The position numbers and the translations under genes were made by a program. Below are positions 35,021 to 45,132 of a stretch of 64,000 nucleotides of DNA, one piece after another. How positions within the stretch are numbered: position 1 is the first letter of the stretch; every line of letters starts with the position of its first letter. Under the pieces are notes generated by a model, which saw only the letters and a program-made list of their open reading frames with translations, did not search any database and was not told the origin of the DNA. The stretch is taken from assembly GCF_026914185.1 (NCBI RefSeq), contig NC_070560.1, forward strand, positions 8,733,501-8,797,500, read 5' to 3'. Source of the stretch: Puccinia triticina. Lineage: Eukaryota > Basidiomycota > Pucciniomycetes > Pucciniales > Pucciniaceae.

Positions 35021-35067
35021 AGTGTAAGGTACAAAAACCTCAGTACAGGAGTTGATACCTGTGCAAA

Positions 35068-36030
35068 TATCCCTTTCATGTGAAAATTCCCCTTTCATGT
35101 GCACACACCCCTTTGCTGTGCACATATCCCTTTTGTATGCATTCACCCCTTTCAAAATGTGTACATAGCCCTTTATGTGCACATACCCCTTTCAGGTGTG
35201 TATATCCCTTTCATGTGCATCAACACTGGGTCGCTACGCTAACCATAGCGGTTAGCGTAGCGTAGCGCAGCACAAATGCGCTATTTTTTAGCGTAGCGTT
35301 AGCGCAATTGCACGCATATGCGCTAACGCTACGCGCACGCGGTGCGCAGCTATTTTAGCTGATAGCATAGCGTTAGCGCAGATGCGCGCAATTGCGCTAA
35401 CGCTACGCATGCAGGGCGCAAAAGAGCGCGCGCTACGCTGCGCTACAGCGCCTTTAGTGGGAAAAAAGGGCTTTTTTTCCGCTAAAAGCGCTGTAGCGCA
35501 GCGCAGCGTAGCGTAGCGACTGTAGCGGCGCGCTAACGCTAACAAAGAATTGGCGCGCTGTTAGCGCCGCTGAAAATTAGCGCAGCGTAGCGGCGCTAAC
35601 AGCGCGCTAACGCTATGCAAAATAGATGGGCGCTTTTTGCCGCTACGCTAACGCGTAGCGCTGAAATAGCGTAGCGTAGCGTAGCGTAGCGTAGCGACCC
35701 AGTGTTGTGTGCATGTATCCCTTTCACAATGTGTACATACCCCTTTCATCATTTGTCCATGACCCTTTCATGTTGAAATGTCCCCTTTGAGTTTTTACAT
35801 CCCTTTCAATACCCCTTTCATCATTCAAGTTTACATACCCCTTTGATGTTTACATATCCCTTTCATGTGCAAATACCCCTTAATTGGCATACCCCCTTCA
35901 TGCATACATACCCCTTTCATCATGTGTACATATCCCTTTTATGTGGTAATACACCTTCTCACATTTGCCTTTCATGCATACATATTTCTTTCATCTATAC
36001 ATATTCCTTTCATGTGTACATACCCTTTTT
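35068..36030. repeat. Degenerate minisatellite of CCCTTTCATGTGCACATA-type units
   Basis: Units of about 18-22 bp based on CCCCTTTCATGTGTACATA repeat with much variation on both sides of the MITE at 35221-35707. Removing the MITE leaves one continuous array. The open frames seen here (for example 35080-35265 and 35843-36223) are repeat translations of no evident meaning. Confidence 0.85.
35221..35707. mobile_element. GCTACG-rich MITE with CAAC termini and 7-bp TSD, copy 2
   Basis: It starts CAACACTGGGTCGCTACG and ends with the exact complement CGTAGCGACCCAGTGTTG. The 7-bp duplication TGTGCAT is present on both sides (35214-35220, 35708-35714), although the host minisatellite is itself rich in this motif. 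The 487-bp interior is almost entirely shuffled GCTA/GCGTAG blocks and ends in a run of GCGTA pentamers. It has no coding capacity. It shares termini and TSD length with 14899-15229. Confidence 0.85.
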
Positions 36031-37194
36031 ATGTTATTCTGGCTGGATTCAATGGTGCATGGAGTGTCTAATAAAAGAAAATAAAAGGGTGCTCAGGGGG
36101 ATGCTCATTTGCCTCAGCCTACTGCATGAGAACTACAGCATTTTCAACATTGAGATGCTGTTCAAGGTACACACTCAAGTGCACCAGCACAGAATTTGGG
36201 TGCTTGACTCCAGCTTGAGCTGAGGGTTGATTGAAGCTTGCTTCATCTCAACTGCAATCATTTTCTAGAGTTTTTCTTGCAGTATACTTGACTGGGTGCA
36301 TATTGTGGAGGATCAAAATATAAGTCAACATCATTGAATTCAGTGAGCTTACCTCCCCAGGTTTTTTTGGCTTTTTTGTTCTCCTTGCCCAAGTTCTGCA
36401 AGAGGTCCATCCCTTCTCTGTCTTTGTCTGTCTCAGAAGAATTTCTGGGGTCCAAATCAGATTTGTTGTTTGTCTTGTGTTTTTTGGATTTGGACTTGGG
36501 GGTGGCTGTCAATCTGCAACAATTATTTGAAACATGCCACCATGGGAGTTTGCTCAGCACTTGCGTGCAAGTGCCATCTCTGAACTCAGTTATAGATTTG
36601 GTGGGATATCAGTTAGATACTGGTTTGAAGGCAAGTTTCATGTCTTCCACAACATATTCTGATATTAACTTGAACAACACTTGATGTATTGTATAATGTA
36701 TGTGTAAAATGTATGCCATACCTATCCTGGAAACAAGGTCAGTTAATGATAAGGTTTACTTGATCCTCCATATTGACCAAAGTTCCTCATGTTTTGACCT
36801 CTTTGTAAACACATACCCTGTTGGTTTCTCAGAAACTATTTTTATATTGATTTTCAGGGTGCACACCAAAAACCTGCCAGTTTTTGTTAAATTGTTTCCA
36901 TTACACATGATTCAAACTTATGATGGAGTGTAGTGAGACTCTGGGAGGTCTGATTTAATTGCCCTGGTGCTATGTTTTGAATTTGGCTTGCATTGGCTGA
37001 GGGTCCCACTGTCACACAAACGTATAATGCGTGCGGGCTTGTGTGACAGTCACTAGAGATGGCACTTAGCACCTGCCGGCGGGTACCTGTCACACTTCAG
37101 CACATAATTCCATACTCTGACAGCTTGTGTCACACAAACGTACCCGCACACATTTGTGTGACACATTGTCCATCACAAAACAATATTGCGCCAC
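36031..37194. other. No gene; contains TGTCACACAAA hairpins near its end
   Basis: Reading frames such as 36258-36560 (minus) and 36334-36684 are short and unrecognised. Two perfect hairpins occur at the end: CTGTCACACAA / TTGTGTGACAG (37009-37019, 37039-37049) and TGTGTCACACAAA / TTTGTGTGACACA (37126-37138, 37153-37165). A related hairpin lies at about 40617-40666, beyond the next LTR element. GCCAC at 37190-37194 is that element's left target duplication. Confidence 0.45.
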
Positions 37195-37542
37195 TGTGAA
37201 GCCCCGCGCGTCTTGCGGGTTTCACAAGGCCATACGGGCCATTTCACTTGTTGAGGACTATAGTTCAGCCGTCCCCCTTGCCCCATCTAGCCCGGCAGAG
37301 ACTCCGACCCCATTCTCTCTCTGCTCGGGCTAGGTAAGCCTTTCATCTCTGTTCTTTTCCTCATGGCTCCTCTCAAGCATGTACATAGACTAACAAGAGA
37401 CTCCGACCCCATTCTCGCTCTGCTTGGGCTAGCCACGCAATTCAAGCTCCCCGACCGTTGGTTCTAGAACCGCTAGGCCTTCGAGCCCGTCCCACCGTGC
37501 CTCTCCAGCCTCCGCTCAGTGAAGGGTCTCCCAACCCTTACA
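37195..37542 (+). repeat. 5' LTR of the proline-rich-ORF element
   Basis: The 348-bp LTR contains an internal direct repeat of about 36 bp starting GAGACTCCGACCCCATTCTC (about 37298 and 37399). It pairs with 39809-40156. Confidence 0.88.
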
Positions 37543-37684
37543 CTTTTTTTTTCTAGACCCACCAACCTCCTCGACAGCTTGGCAAGAATTTTTTCTCCCT
37601 TGCTGTCTCCTTGGTCAAAAATCTACCCCTCCGCCTGCCCGCCACTCAAACCATCTCCGGTTATCCGTCCGCGGGTCTTCTTAG

Positions 37685-37900
37685 TCCCAAGTCCACTCCG
37701 GCTCCGTCTCCGTAAGACTTCTTAGTCTTAGAATCTGTCCGACTCCGTTTCCGCGAGGCTTCTTAGTCTTGAAATCTATTCCGACTCCGTTTCCGCGAGG
37801 TTCTAATCTCAAAACCCCTTCCGACTCCAGCTCCATAAAGACTTCTTAGTCTTGAATTCCGTTTCCGGGAGGTTTTAATTTCCACCAATTCTGTCCCGCT
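37685..37900 (+). repeat. Degenerate tandem repeats in the element's leader
   Basis: Units of about 45-50 bp share TCCGACTCCGTTTCCGCGAG and GACTTCTTAGTCTTG, and repeat four to five times between the 5' LTR and the ORF. Function unknown; it could be an RNA packaging or structural region. Confidence 0.65.
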
Positions 37901-38306
37901 CCCTCATCTGGCCGTCTCAGTCCGCCCGCCGCTCGAGAAATTCCATTCTCCCGCGTTCCGTCCTTCCGTCCGCCGGCTTTGCTTCTGATCCCGCCTTCCA
38001 AAGCTCCAATTTTGAATCTGCATACTTGGGACGTCCATTCCTGAGTCCCATCCACCACCCATCGCCCCTTCTACACACCGCCTGATCTCTGCTTGTGGAG
38101 CCGGGTACCTCAGCTACTGTTCACCCAACCCCGCACCGCAGCAACCCTCCGGATCTCCCCAACCCAAATCTGAATCTTCACTCCCGCCCAAAGCGCCTCG
38201 ACGTCTTGCGGCTCCATCCCTTCAAACGCACTTTTCCGCCGCTCCTCAAGCGTTGGGCCTCTTAAGCGACAGTCTCTGCGCCAACTCCACCTCCGTCTCT
38301 ACTGTC

Positions 38307-39611
38307 ATGTTTGCTCCGAAGGCTCTACATGGCAGTCTCGCCGACCAGGCTCCCTCCTCTCGTAGATACGAGGCGCGCATCAGTCGTCTAGAGGAGATGG
38401 TGCAACTCCTGTTGGCTGGGACTGATTCTCGCCGGCCCGCCTTGGTCTTGTCTGGTACGTTCCGGTACTCAATTGAGAAGGGACTTGTGCCTCTTTTATC
38501 CGCGACAACGGTGGAGTCCCTGGAGTCCGACTGTTGGGTCTGGGGGATTAAACAAGGGTCTCAAACTTGCTCAATCACAGCCCTCCCGCCCTCTCCTCCA
38601 TCATGCCCCGCAGCCAGTACCAGATGCAACACCAGTTGCTGGCGAATGGGTCCCAGCATCTTTTCCTCTTCTAACAACCGCCGACGACCGTCCATCCTAG
38701 TTCCGAGTGGCAAGCCGGTAGCAGGCCGCACCGATTCCCCCAATTCTATACAGGCCGGCGCACTCAAGCTCTTCCCCAAGCCGCCCAGCTCAGCCCCTCC
38801 TTCACCACCACCTCTGTCTCATCCGTCCTTCAGACCGACGGAATCGCGGCACCCCTTGCCAACCGTCCCTCCCCTTGCCCCAGGGCCCTCGACAGCCCCA
38901 CAAGACCTCCGCCGACCTCTATCCACACCGCCTGAATGCACCACCTACCCATCCCATCCTTTACCTGACTCTTTGGCCGACAACATTGCCAATACAAGCC
39001 CCCAGAACCCCCTTCTCTCCATCATTTTGAGTTTGCCCGCTACACTAGCCACTCCAAGTGCAGTGCCCGCTTCTCTAACCCCGCCCAGCTCGCCAGTTTC
39101 CTCTTTGCCTGGGGCTGCAAAAGACTTGCAGAAGCCTTCTGCCAGGCCGCTTTCCTCCCCGGGCCCTCCGGTCCCCCCTGCATCCCCACTTGCCGAGCAA
39201 TTGCTCTCCACCTCACACACCCATACATCGCCCCCATTCTCCGCCCATCTTCCCCTTCCCTGTTCCCCCGTCCCGCGTGTCCTTTCTGTTCCACAGCCGC
39301 CTGAAAGTTCTCATACAGCCTTGTCTAATCCCATCATCATTCTCCCTTGGCCTTCTTCGCCGGAAACCGTTCACATAGGAGGCTTGAGCTTGGCAGAAGA
39401 CACAATTGCTCCAGAATTTTCAATGAGTACCCAGTTCTACAACGACAATCTCGACAAATACCTCAATCTTCTTGCAGAGTTCAACGCGGACAACTTGAGT
39501 GACGGCGAAGTCAGTGTAGAGCCGCCAAATAATTCGGCCACCAACTTACCTATTTCTCCGCCTACCAACACTGGTAACAGTTCAAAGAAGAAGAAGAAGA
39601 AGAAGAAATAA
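38307..39611 (+). CDS. Proline/serine-rich protein of a non-autonomous LTR element
   Basis: ATG 38307 gives 434 residues; the frame is open from 38253 without an earlier Met. An N-terminal helix (RRYEARISRLEEMVQLLL) looks like a short coiled coil, as found at the start of some Ty3-type Gags. A long Pro/Ser/Thr-rich low-complexity region follows. Near the C-terminus comes an ordered acidic stretch (FYNDNLDKYLNLLAEFNADN), then a poly-lysine tail encoded by AAG repeats just before the stop. No zinc knuckle or catalytic motif is visible. The ORF is intact and fills most of the element's interior. It may be a diverged Gag-like protein or captured host sequence. Confidence 0.6.
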   Translation: MFAPKALHGSLADQAPSSRRYEARISRLEEMVQLLLAGTDSRRPALVLSGTFRYSIEKGLVPLLSATTVESLESDCWVWGIKQGSQTCSITALPPSPPSCPAASTRCNTSCWRMGPSIFSSSNNRRRPSILVPSGKPVAGRTDSPNSIQAGALKLFPKPPSSAPPSPPPLSHPSFRPTESRHPLPTVPPLAPGPSTAPQDLRRPLSTPPECTTYPSHPLPDSLADNIANTSPQNPLLSIILSLPATLATPSAVPASLTPPSSPVSSLPGAAKDLQKPSARPLSSPGPPVPPASPLAEQLLSTSHTHTSPPFSAHLPLPCSPVPRVLSVPQPPESSHTALSNPIIILPWPSSPETVHIGGLSLAEDTIAPEFSMSTQFYNDNLDKYLNLLAEFNADNLSDGEVSVEPPNNSATNLPISPPTNTGNSSKKKKKKKK

Positions 39612-39808
39612 AAAAACAACTGAAGTATCCACCAGACCCATTGGCCACCCAAATCAGATCTCAACAGCCCCAGCCGCCTCTCAACCGCTACATTTTCTGG
39701 ACCCCAGCTGCTATCCTCTTTTTACTACTGTCTTACCTCCCCTCTCCCTCCTTTTTTAATTTTTTCTCATTTCCTTTTATTCTTCTCTCCTTTTATAGGG
39801 GGGGAGAC

Positions 39809-40156
39809 TGTGAAGCCCCGCGCGTCTTGCGGGTTTCACAAGGCCATACGGGCCATGTCACTTGTTGAGGACTATAGTTCAGCCGTCCCCCTTGCCCCAT
39901 CTAGCCCGGCAGAGACTCCAACCCCATTCTCTCTCTGCTTGGGCTAGGTAAGCCTTTCATCTCTGTTCTTTTCCTCATGGCTCCTCTCAAGCATGTACAT
40001 AGACTAACGAGAGACTCCGACCCCATTCTTGCTCTGCTTGGGCTAGCCACGCAATTCAAGCTCCCCGATCGTTGGTTCTAGAACCGCTAGGCCTTTGAGC
40101 CCGTCCCACCGTGCCTCTCCAGCCTCCGCTCAGTGAAGGGTCTCCCAACCCTTACA
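39809..40156 (+). repeat. 3' LTR of the proline-rich-ORF element
   Basis: 348 bp, same ends as the 5' LTR, followed by the right GCCAC duplication. Confidence 0.88.
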
Positions 40157-40991
40157 GCCACACTGAGTTCCCCTGCAGAGCCAGGGGATTCAGAGAATCC
40201 TTGACAAATTTTACTTGATTTTTATACATCTGTGCATAAATCTCTTTGAGGAGATTTTCTGAAGTCATTCACAAAACCCGTGTAATCTGAGGCCCCTCTG
40301 GACTTGTACCAGAATTTGACCTCCCTGGGGAAAAACATTAGCAGCCAAAGAATATTTTACACAAATTTACACATGCATGGTGGTGTGTCACATTTTTCCT
40401 CACCAAGCCAACTGACACCAAGCTGAGTGCGCATGCAGCACCACAGGCTTATGTGGACCCTTCACAAACTGTATGTAATTTTCAGCAATATGTATAAATG
40501 TAATTTTAGGGAGATTTTATGAAGTCATGTTCAACTCCTAGTTAATATGAGCTTTTTTCCCAGGGACTTTTCCCTGAGCTTCAGCTATGTTTTGAAAAAC
40601 TCAAGAAACTGAAATATGTGTCACACAAATTTACATGTGCATGTTTTTGTGACACTAACATACATCAAGATTTTTGGAATTTATGATAAACACATGATAA
40701 ATCCAAATATATCATTCCCATGAAAAACCCCTTTTTTCTGCAAAGTATTTGATATTGCTTTGCAAGGCAGTTTGAAATGTGCTCTCAAATAGTTCCAATA
40801 ATACATAGGGTCAAGTTTGAGCTGGTTTTCAAGCAAATTCTGTTAAAGGTTTTGTTTTTTTTTCCTTCATGTTTTTCCTTTTTTTTTCTCTCTTGTGTTT
40901 CTGCCTCAAAACTTTCATCTACATATCATCTTCTGTGACATTTCACCATTGTAGTCACCTGGAGCAGCAGACGTGGAAGGTGCTTTCCTCA
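40157..40991. other. AT-rich non-coding stretch
   Basis: I see no gene. A GTGTCACACAAA...TTTTTGTGACAC hairpin lies at about 40617-40666, related to those at 37009-37165. CCTCA at 40987-40991 is the left target duplication of the TRIM that follows. Confidence 0.45.
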
Positions 40992-41014
40992 TGTAGAGAC
41001 TGTAAAATGAAGAT

Positions 41015-41099
41015 GTGTCTGGTGAGAGTCAAACTCACGACCTCAGCTATGCTGAGACACATACTAGAGTGCTGCCTTTACCAACTAGGCTACAGACGC
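41015..41099 (-). other. tRNA-like sequence inside the TRIM LTR (left copy)
   Basis: On the minus strand an 85-nt segment folds like a tRNA. Acceptor arms GCGTCTG and CAGACAC pair at six of seven positions. T8 and A9 are present. The D arm is GCCT/AGGC with loop AGTTGGTAA. The T arm GTGAG-TTTGACT-CTCAC is perfect. TAGCCTAGTTGG fits a Pol III A box, and AGTTTGACTC resembles a B box. The anticodon arm is distorted or holds an extra arm or intron, so identity is unclear. It is probably a tRNA-derived promoter module and not a working tRNA gene. Confidence 0.6.
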
Positions 41100-41436
41100 T
41101 TGTGGCTGCCAGCTGGGTGGTTGGTTGGTAGTGCTCATGGGTCAATCCAACAGCCCTCTTTACTGTGGTGATACATCATGGTAGCAGACTAACAGACAAC
41201 TCAACACCCCCCCTTGCTACATGATGGGAAGTGGGGATTGACCCCAAGAGAGAGTGGGAATGAGACCCAGGAAAGATGATCAGCGTAGGGATTGAACCCG
41301 TGATCTAGATGTAGGCTTATAGGGGTTTGCGTGGTCTTACAAGTAAGCATTCACAAATTCATCAAGTCTCTATTGTAAGCGAGTAGCGCTCAGGTAGCTC
41401 TGGGCTCATAACCTGTAGAGACTGTAAAATGAAGAT

Positions 41437-41521
41437 GTGTCTGGTGAGAGTCAAACTCACGACCTCAGCTATGCTGAGACACATACTAGAGTGCTGCCTT
41501 TACCAACTAGGCTACAGACGC
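41437..41521 (-). other. tRNA-like sequence inside the TRIM LTR (right copy)
   Basis: This is the same 85-nt tRNA-like segment as at 41015-41099, present because the LTRs are direct repeats. The interior between the LTRs also has T-arm-like hairpins, GGGTTCAATCCC and GGGGTCAATCCCC on the minus strand. Confidence 0.6.
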
Positions 41522-41633
41522 TTGTGGCTGCCAGCTGGGTGGTTGGTTGGTAGTGCTCATGGGTCGATCCAACAGCCCTCTTTACTGTGGTGATACATCA
41601 TGGTAGCAGACTAACAGACAACTCAACACCTCA

Positions 41634-41771
41634 TCCTTCCACGACCCTCTTCATTTCATTCTGCTGTTCCAGGTGAGTCCTCTTTTTCTCTTCTTTTCTT
41701 TTTCCTTTTCTCTTTTCTCTGATGCAATGTAATCCTTCCACGACCCTCTTCATTTCATTCTGCTGTTCCAG
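41634..41771 (+). repeat. Direct repeat of about 38 bp flanking a pyrimidine tract
   Basis: CCTTCCACGACCCTCTTCAT...TGCTGTTCCAG occurs at about 41635-41672 and again at about 41733-41771, separated by a CT-rich stretch. The second copy could be a splice-acceptor-like duplicate. No gene context was recognised. Confidence 0.6.
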
Positions 41772-43203
41772 TGTCATCATTGCAACAAATTCAGCCCTTT
41801 TTCAGCATTCCTTCAGCTCAATTGAGCATCATCTCATCATGAATTCATCATGACTTCAGCGTGTTTTGAGGTCAATGTTCCAGGATATATCTAACAGGGA
41901 TATTAAACAATATTGTGTGATGGCACTTGCACTCAAGTGCCAAGAAAACTCCCATGGTGATGATGAGTGGATGATGAGGAAACTTGCTTGCAATTCTTTC
42001 TGCGGGGAGATGCCTAGGTTGAACTTGCATTGAATTCTTGCTGCTTATCTTTTGGGGGATTGGCGGGTGTTTTGACTTGATTGGATGTATTTCCCGTGGA
42101 TCTTGACAGGATTTATAAGACAATTAGATTGACAGGATGGAGGCCAATTCAGAGGTTGTGCAGGTGAAGAGGCTGTTTCAGGACCAGTCAATTGAGCCAT
42201 TGGGGGTTGGATATTGTCAAGGGCAAGAGTTGAGAGATCTCAAGCAACTAGGTTATCCACCATTTTGAGAAAGAATATACCCAGTAGCTAGCATGGTTCA
42301 AGCTGCGCACACACCCTCCACATCATCCCACAACAATGGAGCCAAAGGTCCCACAACAACAAAGTCGGTTTCCACTTGGCCCCACAACACTATGGTGGGG
42401 GGACAACATTACCCCAGCCGCGCACCACAGGCTCCTGAAAAACTGCCCAATATATATTCATGTATTGGAGAGATTGTATTTAAATTTTCTGTATTGTATT
42501 GGGCTTCTCAATACATTATACTCAGAATCCATGTATTGCATTGGTAGGAAAATACACATTGCAAAAAATACAGTGTATTGTGTTGGATGAAGAATACAAT
42601 ACAATACACTGTATTTTAAATACAAACCAATGCAATATGTGGCATATACAAATACATGTACTGTATTTGTTTCAGCGTTGCCTCAAGCTTCCTTTGAGCT
42701 TCTGCATCTCAACTGCTAGCAGTTTCTAGAGTTTTTTGTTTAGTGTACTATCATCTAATTAGGTTTTGCTTGCACTTTTATATTTAGATGACAGTGGAGG
42801 ACTTCCTTTTGAGTCTGGGAGCCTCCCAGATCTCAATTTACACACCCAAATTGTTAATTCTTGACAAAAAGGGGAATGTTTTCCTAATCCTACAGTTCAT
42901 TCATTTCACGTGCACTGGTTGAGTTTTTGATGGGTGTCTTAATTTAGGCTCTAGAGGGGCATCTAGAGCTCTCTAAATGACAACGGGAAGTCATCCAGTT
43001 TATACCTTGTTTTTCCTTTCTCTATTTTCCTCACTCACTTCATGTCTCATTGCCTGCACCATCATCAGGTGCATTTCTCATTCTTGTTTGCTCCTATCAG
43101 TCATTCGGACTGTAGCTCACCACCATCACTCTGGCATTTCATGTATTTCTTTTTTTGGTATTGAAAATCCTTCCTTTGTCTGCAAGCCTGCAGACATATT
43201 CAT

Positions 43204-43275
43204 AAGCCTCTCCTACGGAGAGCCCTCCGGGCGGGGTCCCCTGGAGCCTCCATTCGAGAGGCTTAGTTAAGCTAG
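43204..43275. repeat. 72-bp GC-rich foldback of the Mutator-like family, copy 2
   Basis: It is nearly identical to 18707-18779 and 43875-43946 and ends TTAGTTAAGCTAG. I found no matching left terminus or TSD nearby, so this is a truncated or solo end. Confidence 0.75.
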
Positions 43276-43578
43276 ATGGTGCCAGGTGGTACTCCCTCTA
43301 GTCAGATTCAGTCCCAGCGAAATCTGAGAAGTGTGTTTGATGATATTTCATTCGACAAACGGACCCGCGCATATGATTTTCTGGATATGTCTTAGGAGGA
43401 GGCAGGAGACTTGTGACCATGTGGACGAGTTTCATGTTCATGGGATCGCGCCTGAGGAAAACTGGCCAGCTGTGTCAACTGTTTATTTGTTTGCTGAACA
43501 GCAGTCCAGCTCATCTCAACATGTTGATCCCCATGGACTGCAGTCTCTTATTTTTCAAAATCTTACTCCGAGCTTAGG

Positions 43579-43762
43579 AGTTGTAGCTATCCTCTGGAGC
43601 CGGCGTCCCGGCTTGAGCCAAGCTGAGTCGTTTGGCGCGCGCTGATGACCGACCCAGCCTCCTTGAAGTTTAAACAAGTCGCTCGTGACTTCTGCCATAA
43701 AGTTCAGTTGTAGTTGTCCTCTGGGGCCGGCGCCCCGGCTTGAGCCAAGCTGAGTCGTTTGG
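43579..43762. repeat. Direct repeat of about 55 bp with CCGGCGCCCCGGCTTGAGCC
   Basis: GTTGTAGCTATCCTCTGGAG through GAGTCGTTTGG occurs at about 43579-43633 and 43709-43762. The sequences after each copy are also related (CCAGCCTCCTTGAAGT at about 43655 and CCAGCCTTCTTGAAGT at about 43953). The second copy is interrupted by the 175-bp mobile element. So a segment of over 100 bp was duplicated before that insertion. Confidence 0.7.
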
Positions 43763-43771
43763 TGTGACCCC

Positions 43772-43946
43772 CTAACTTAACACAAGTCCCCCCTGGGAGG
43801 CTCGCTGTGGCTGGCCGCGAAGCGGCCCCTCCCGCAGGGAGGTTTCCCAGCCAGACTTCAGACATGAGGCGAGTAAGCCTCTCCTGCGGAGAGCCCTCCG
43901 GGCGGGGTCCCCCGGACCCTCCGTTCGAGAGGCTTAGTTAAGCTAG
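43772..43946. mobile_element. 175-bp Mutator-like MITE with 9-bp TSD
   Basis: It starts CTAACTTAACACAAGTCCC and ends TTAGTTAAGCTAG. The 9-bp duplication TGTGACCCC is exact on both sides (43763-43771, 43947-43955). Both terminal hairpin regions match those of the 3.2-kb element at 15581-18779, so this is a minimal two-ended derivative. No coding capacity. Confidence 0.85.
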
Positions 43947-43955
43947 TGTGACCCC

Positions 43956-45132
43956 AGCCTTCTTGAAGTGAAAGCAACCCTGAGCTCGTCACTTCTGTCA
44001 TAAAGTTACCGATCAGGGAAACATCTGACAGAGCAGCGCCGGTTGAGAAGATTGTGTCTGTCCCCCGGATCAACCACATCATCACGGAGGACCGCAACTG
44101 TGGTCACTCCCTGCAGTCAAGCAATGCTTGTTCACCGAGCCCGGCTGTAGCTGTCCTGGCTCTTGCTAGAAGGACAGGCAACGCTTACCACGAGGACCAG
44201 AACTAAGACACTATTTCCCAAGAGTAGAAAGTTGTCGCGACACGCTTTTAGATTTTCTAGCCTTGCTCCTGAGGGAAACCCAACTGTCGACATGTGCCGA
44301 CTCACTGACAGAAGCATACCGCTTCACAGGGCCCAGCACACACCCAGCGCTACCACGGGAGCTGCGAAATAGCCCATAGAGTAAACATTGTCGGCTTGCC
44401 CTATCCACTGAGCGGACAATTGCCTCCCTAGAAAACCAAGTTCAGAAGCTACGCGCAGCTACGCGCTCAACAATTGACAATGACATCGTAGCAACCAAAG
44501 AACCTGACTCAGTTTAATCGTAATCCAGGCATTCCTGTACATTCAGTCCTGCCGCCCTTGAAGCCATTTGCCTCCGGCCATCTGGGCAGAGCTGGCCCGT
44601 TGTACATACATCACAACCCTTCAGCCGCTATTCCATCAAGGATATGTACATACGTATTCTCGTTCAAATGCTCCTGAACATCGGTTTCGTTGCAGTCTGA
44701 GTGTCTAGGTCTGGGTTCCTCTGTCAAGAACTGAGGTGGTCTGATTGTCCTGCACTTCGGCTGTCCACGAAGTTCCATTCTTTATCTCAACTGGAGATCT
44801 TTCTCTTCCGGCGTTTCACTCTCACTTGAAGTACACATTCATAGCAACACTCCCTGATCAGTGCTCCCCTCTGTGGTAAAGCCCAGCTCGTCATCAAGGC
44901 AACAAATACCGGCACGAGTCTGTATGTAATAAATCTTTTTACAAATTAATTGGACTTGATCAGGATCACTTTTAACTTATATCACGTCCTTCTCAATGTA
45001 TTGATCTGCATGATATCAGTCATCTGACCCTTCTCTGACGGACAGGCCTCGCGTTTCGTTTGATCCTTGGCAGCCGACAGTTTTCGCCATCAATCTCTTG
45101 CAACCTAAAAAGCACACTCGTACATATACCCG
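43956..45132. other. Upstream region of the phospholipase gene
   Basis: Short frames such as 44163-44372 are not recognisable as genes. The last few hundred bases probably include the promoter and 5' UTR of the gene at 45133. The frame upstream of ATG 45133 is in another phase. No specific regulatory site was identified. Confidence 0.4.

Larger units (their letters stand above)
37195..40156 (+). mobile_element. Non-autonomous LTR retrotransposon with a proline-rich ORF
   Basis: Two 348-bp LTRs (37195-37542, 39809-40156) start TGTGAAGCCCCGCGCG and end CAACCCTTACA. They differ at about seven sites, nearly all C/T or G/A. The 5-bp TSD GCCAC is perfect (37190-37194, 40157-40161). The tract AGGGGGGGGAGAC precedes the 3' LTR as a polypurine tract. 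I could not recognise a primer-binding site after the 5' LTR. The 2266-bp interior has degenerate tandem repeats and one long ORF with no protease, RT or integrase. It therefore resembles LARD-type or captured-gene elements. Confidence 0.88.
40992..41628 (-). mobile_element. TRIM (terminal-repeat retrotransposon in miniature), 637 bp
   Basis: Two 215-bp LTRs (40992-41206 and 41414-41628) start TGTAGAGACTG and end CTCAACA on the + strand and differ at one base that I can see. The 5-bp TSD CCTCA is exact (40987-40991, 41629-41633). Read on the minus strand, the 5' LTR is followed by GGTTATGAGCCC, complementary to the initiator tRNA-Met anticodon loop. The interior ends in AGCAAGGGGGGG, a polypurine tract. 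The 207-bp interior has no ORF. Primer and purine signals resemble those of the gag-only element at 33348, so both may be mobilised by the same copia-type machinery. Confidence 0.9.
41772..43771. other. Non-coding stretch with TGTATTG low complexity
   Basis: From about 42450 to 42670 the sequence is rich in permutations of TGTATTG and ATACAATA. No supported gene. It includes one stray right-terminal fragment of the Mutator-like family (43204-43275) and a 55-bp direct repeat (43579-43762), listed separately. Confidence 0.45.

Noticed and set aside
38253..39611. A host gene between the 37-40 kb repeats
   Set aside because: The ORF lies between LTRs with a perfect TSD and a purine tract, so it is element cargo unless shown otherwise.
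41015..41099. A functional tRNA gene
   Set aside because: Acceptor, D and T arms are tRNA-like, but the anticodon arm does not pair properly and the sequence is part of a retroelement LTR.
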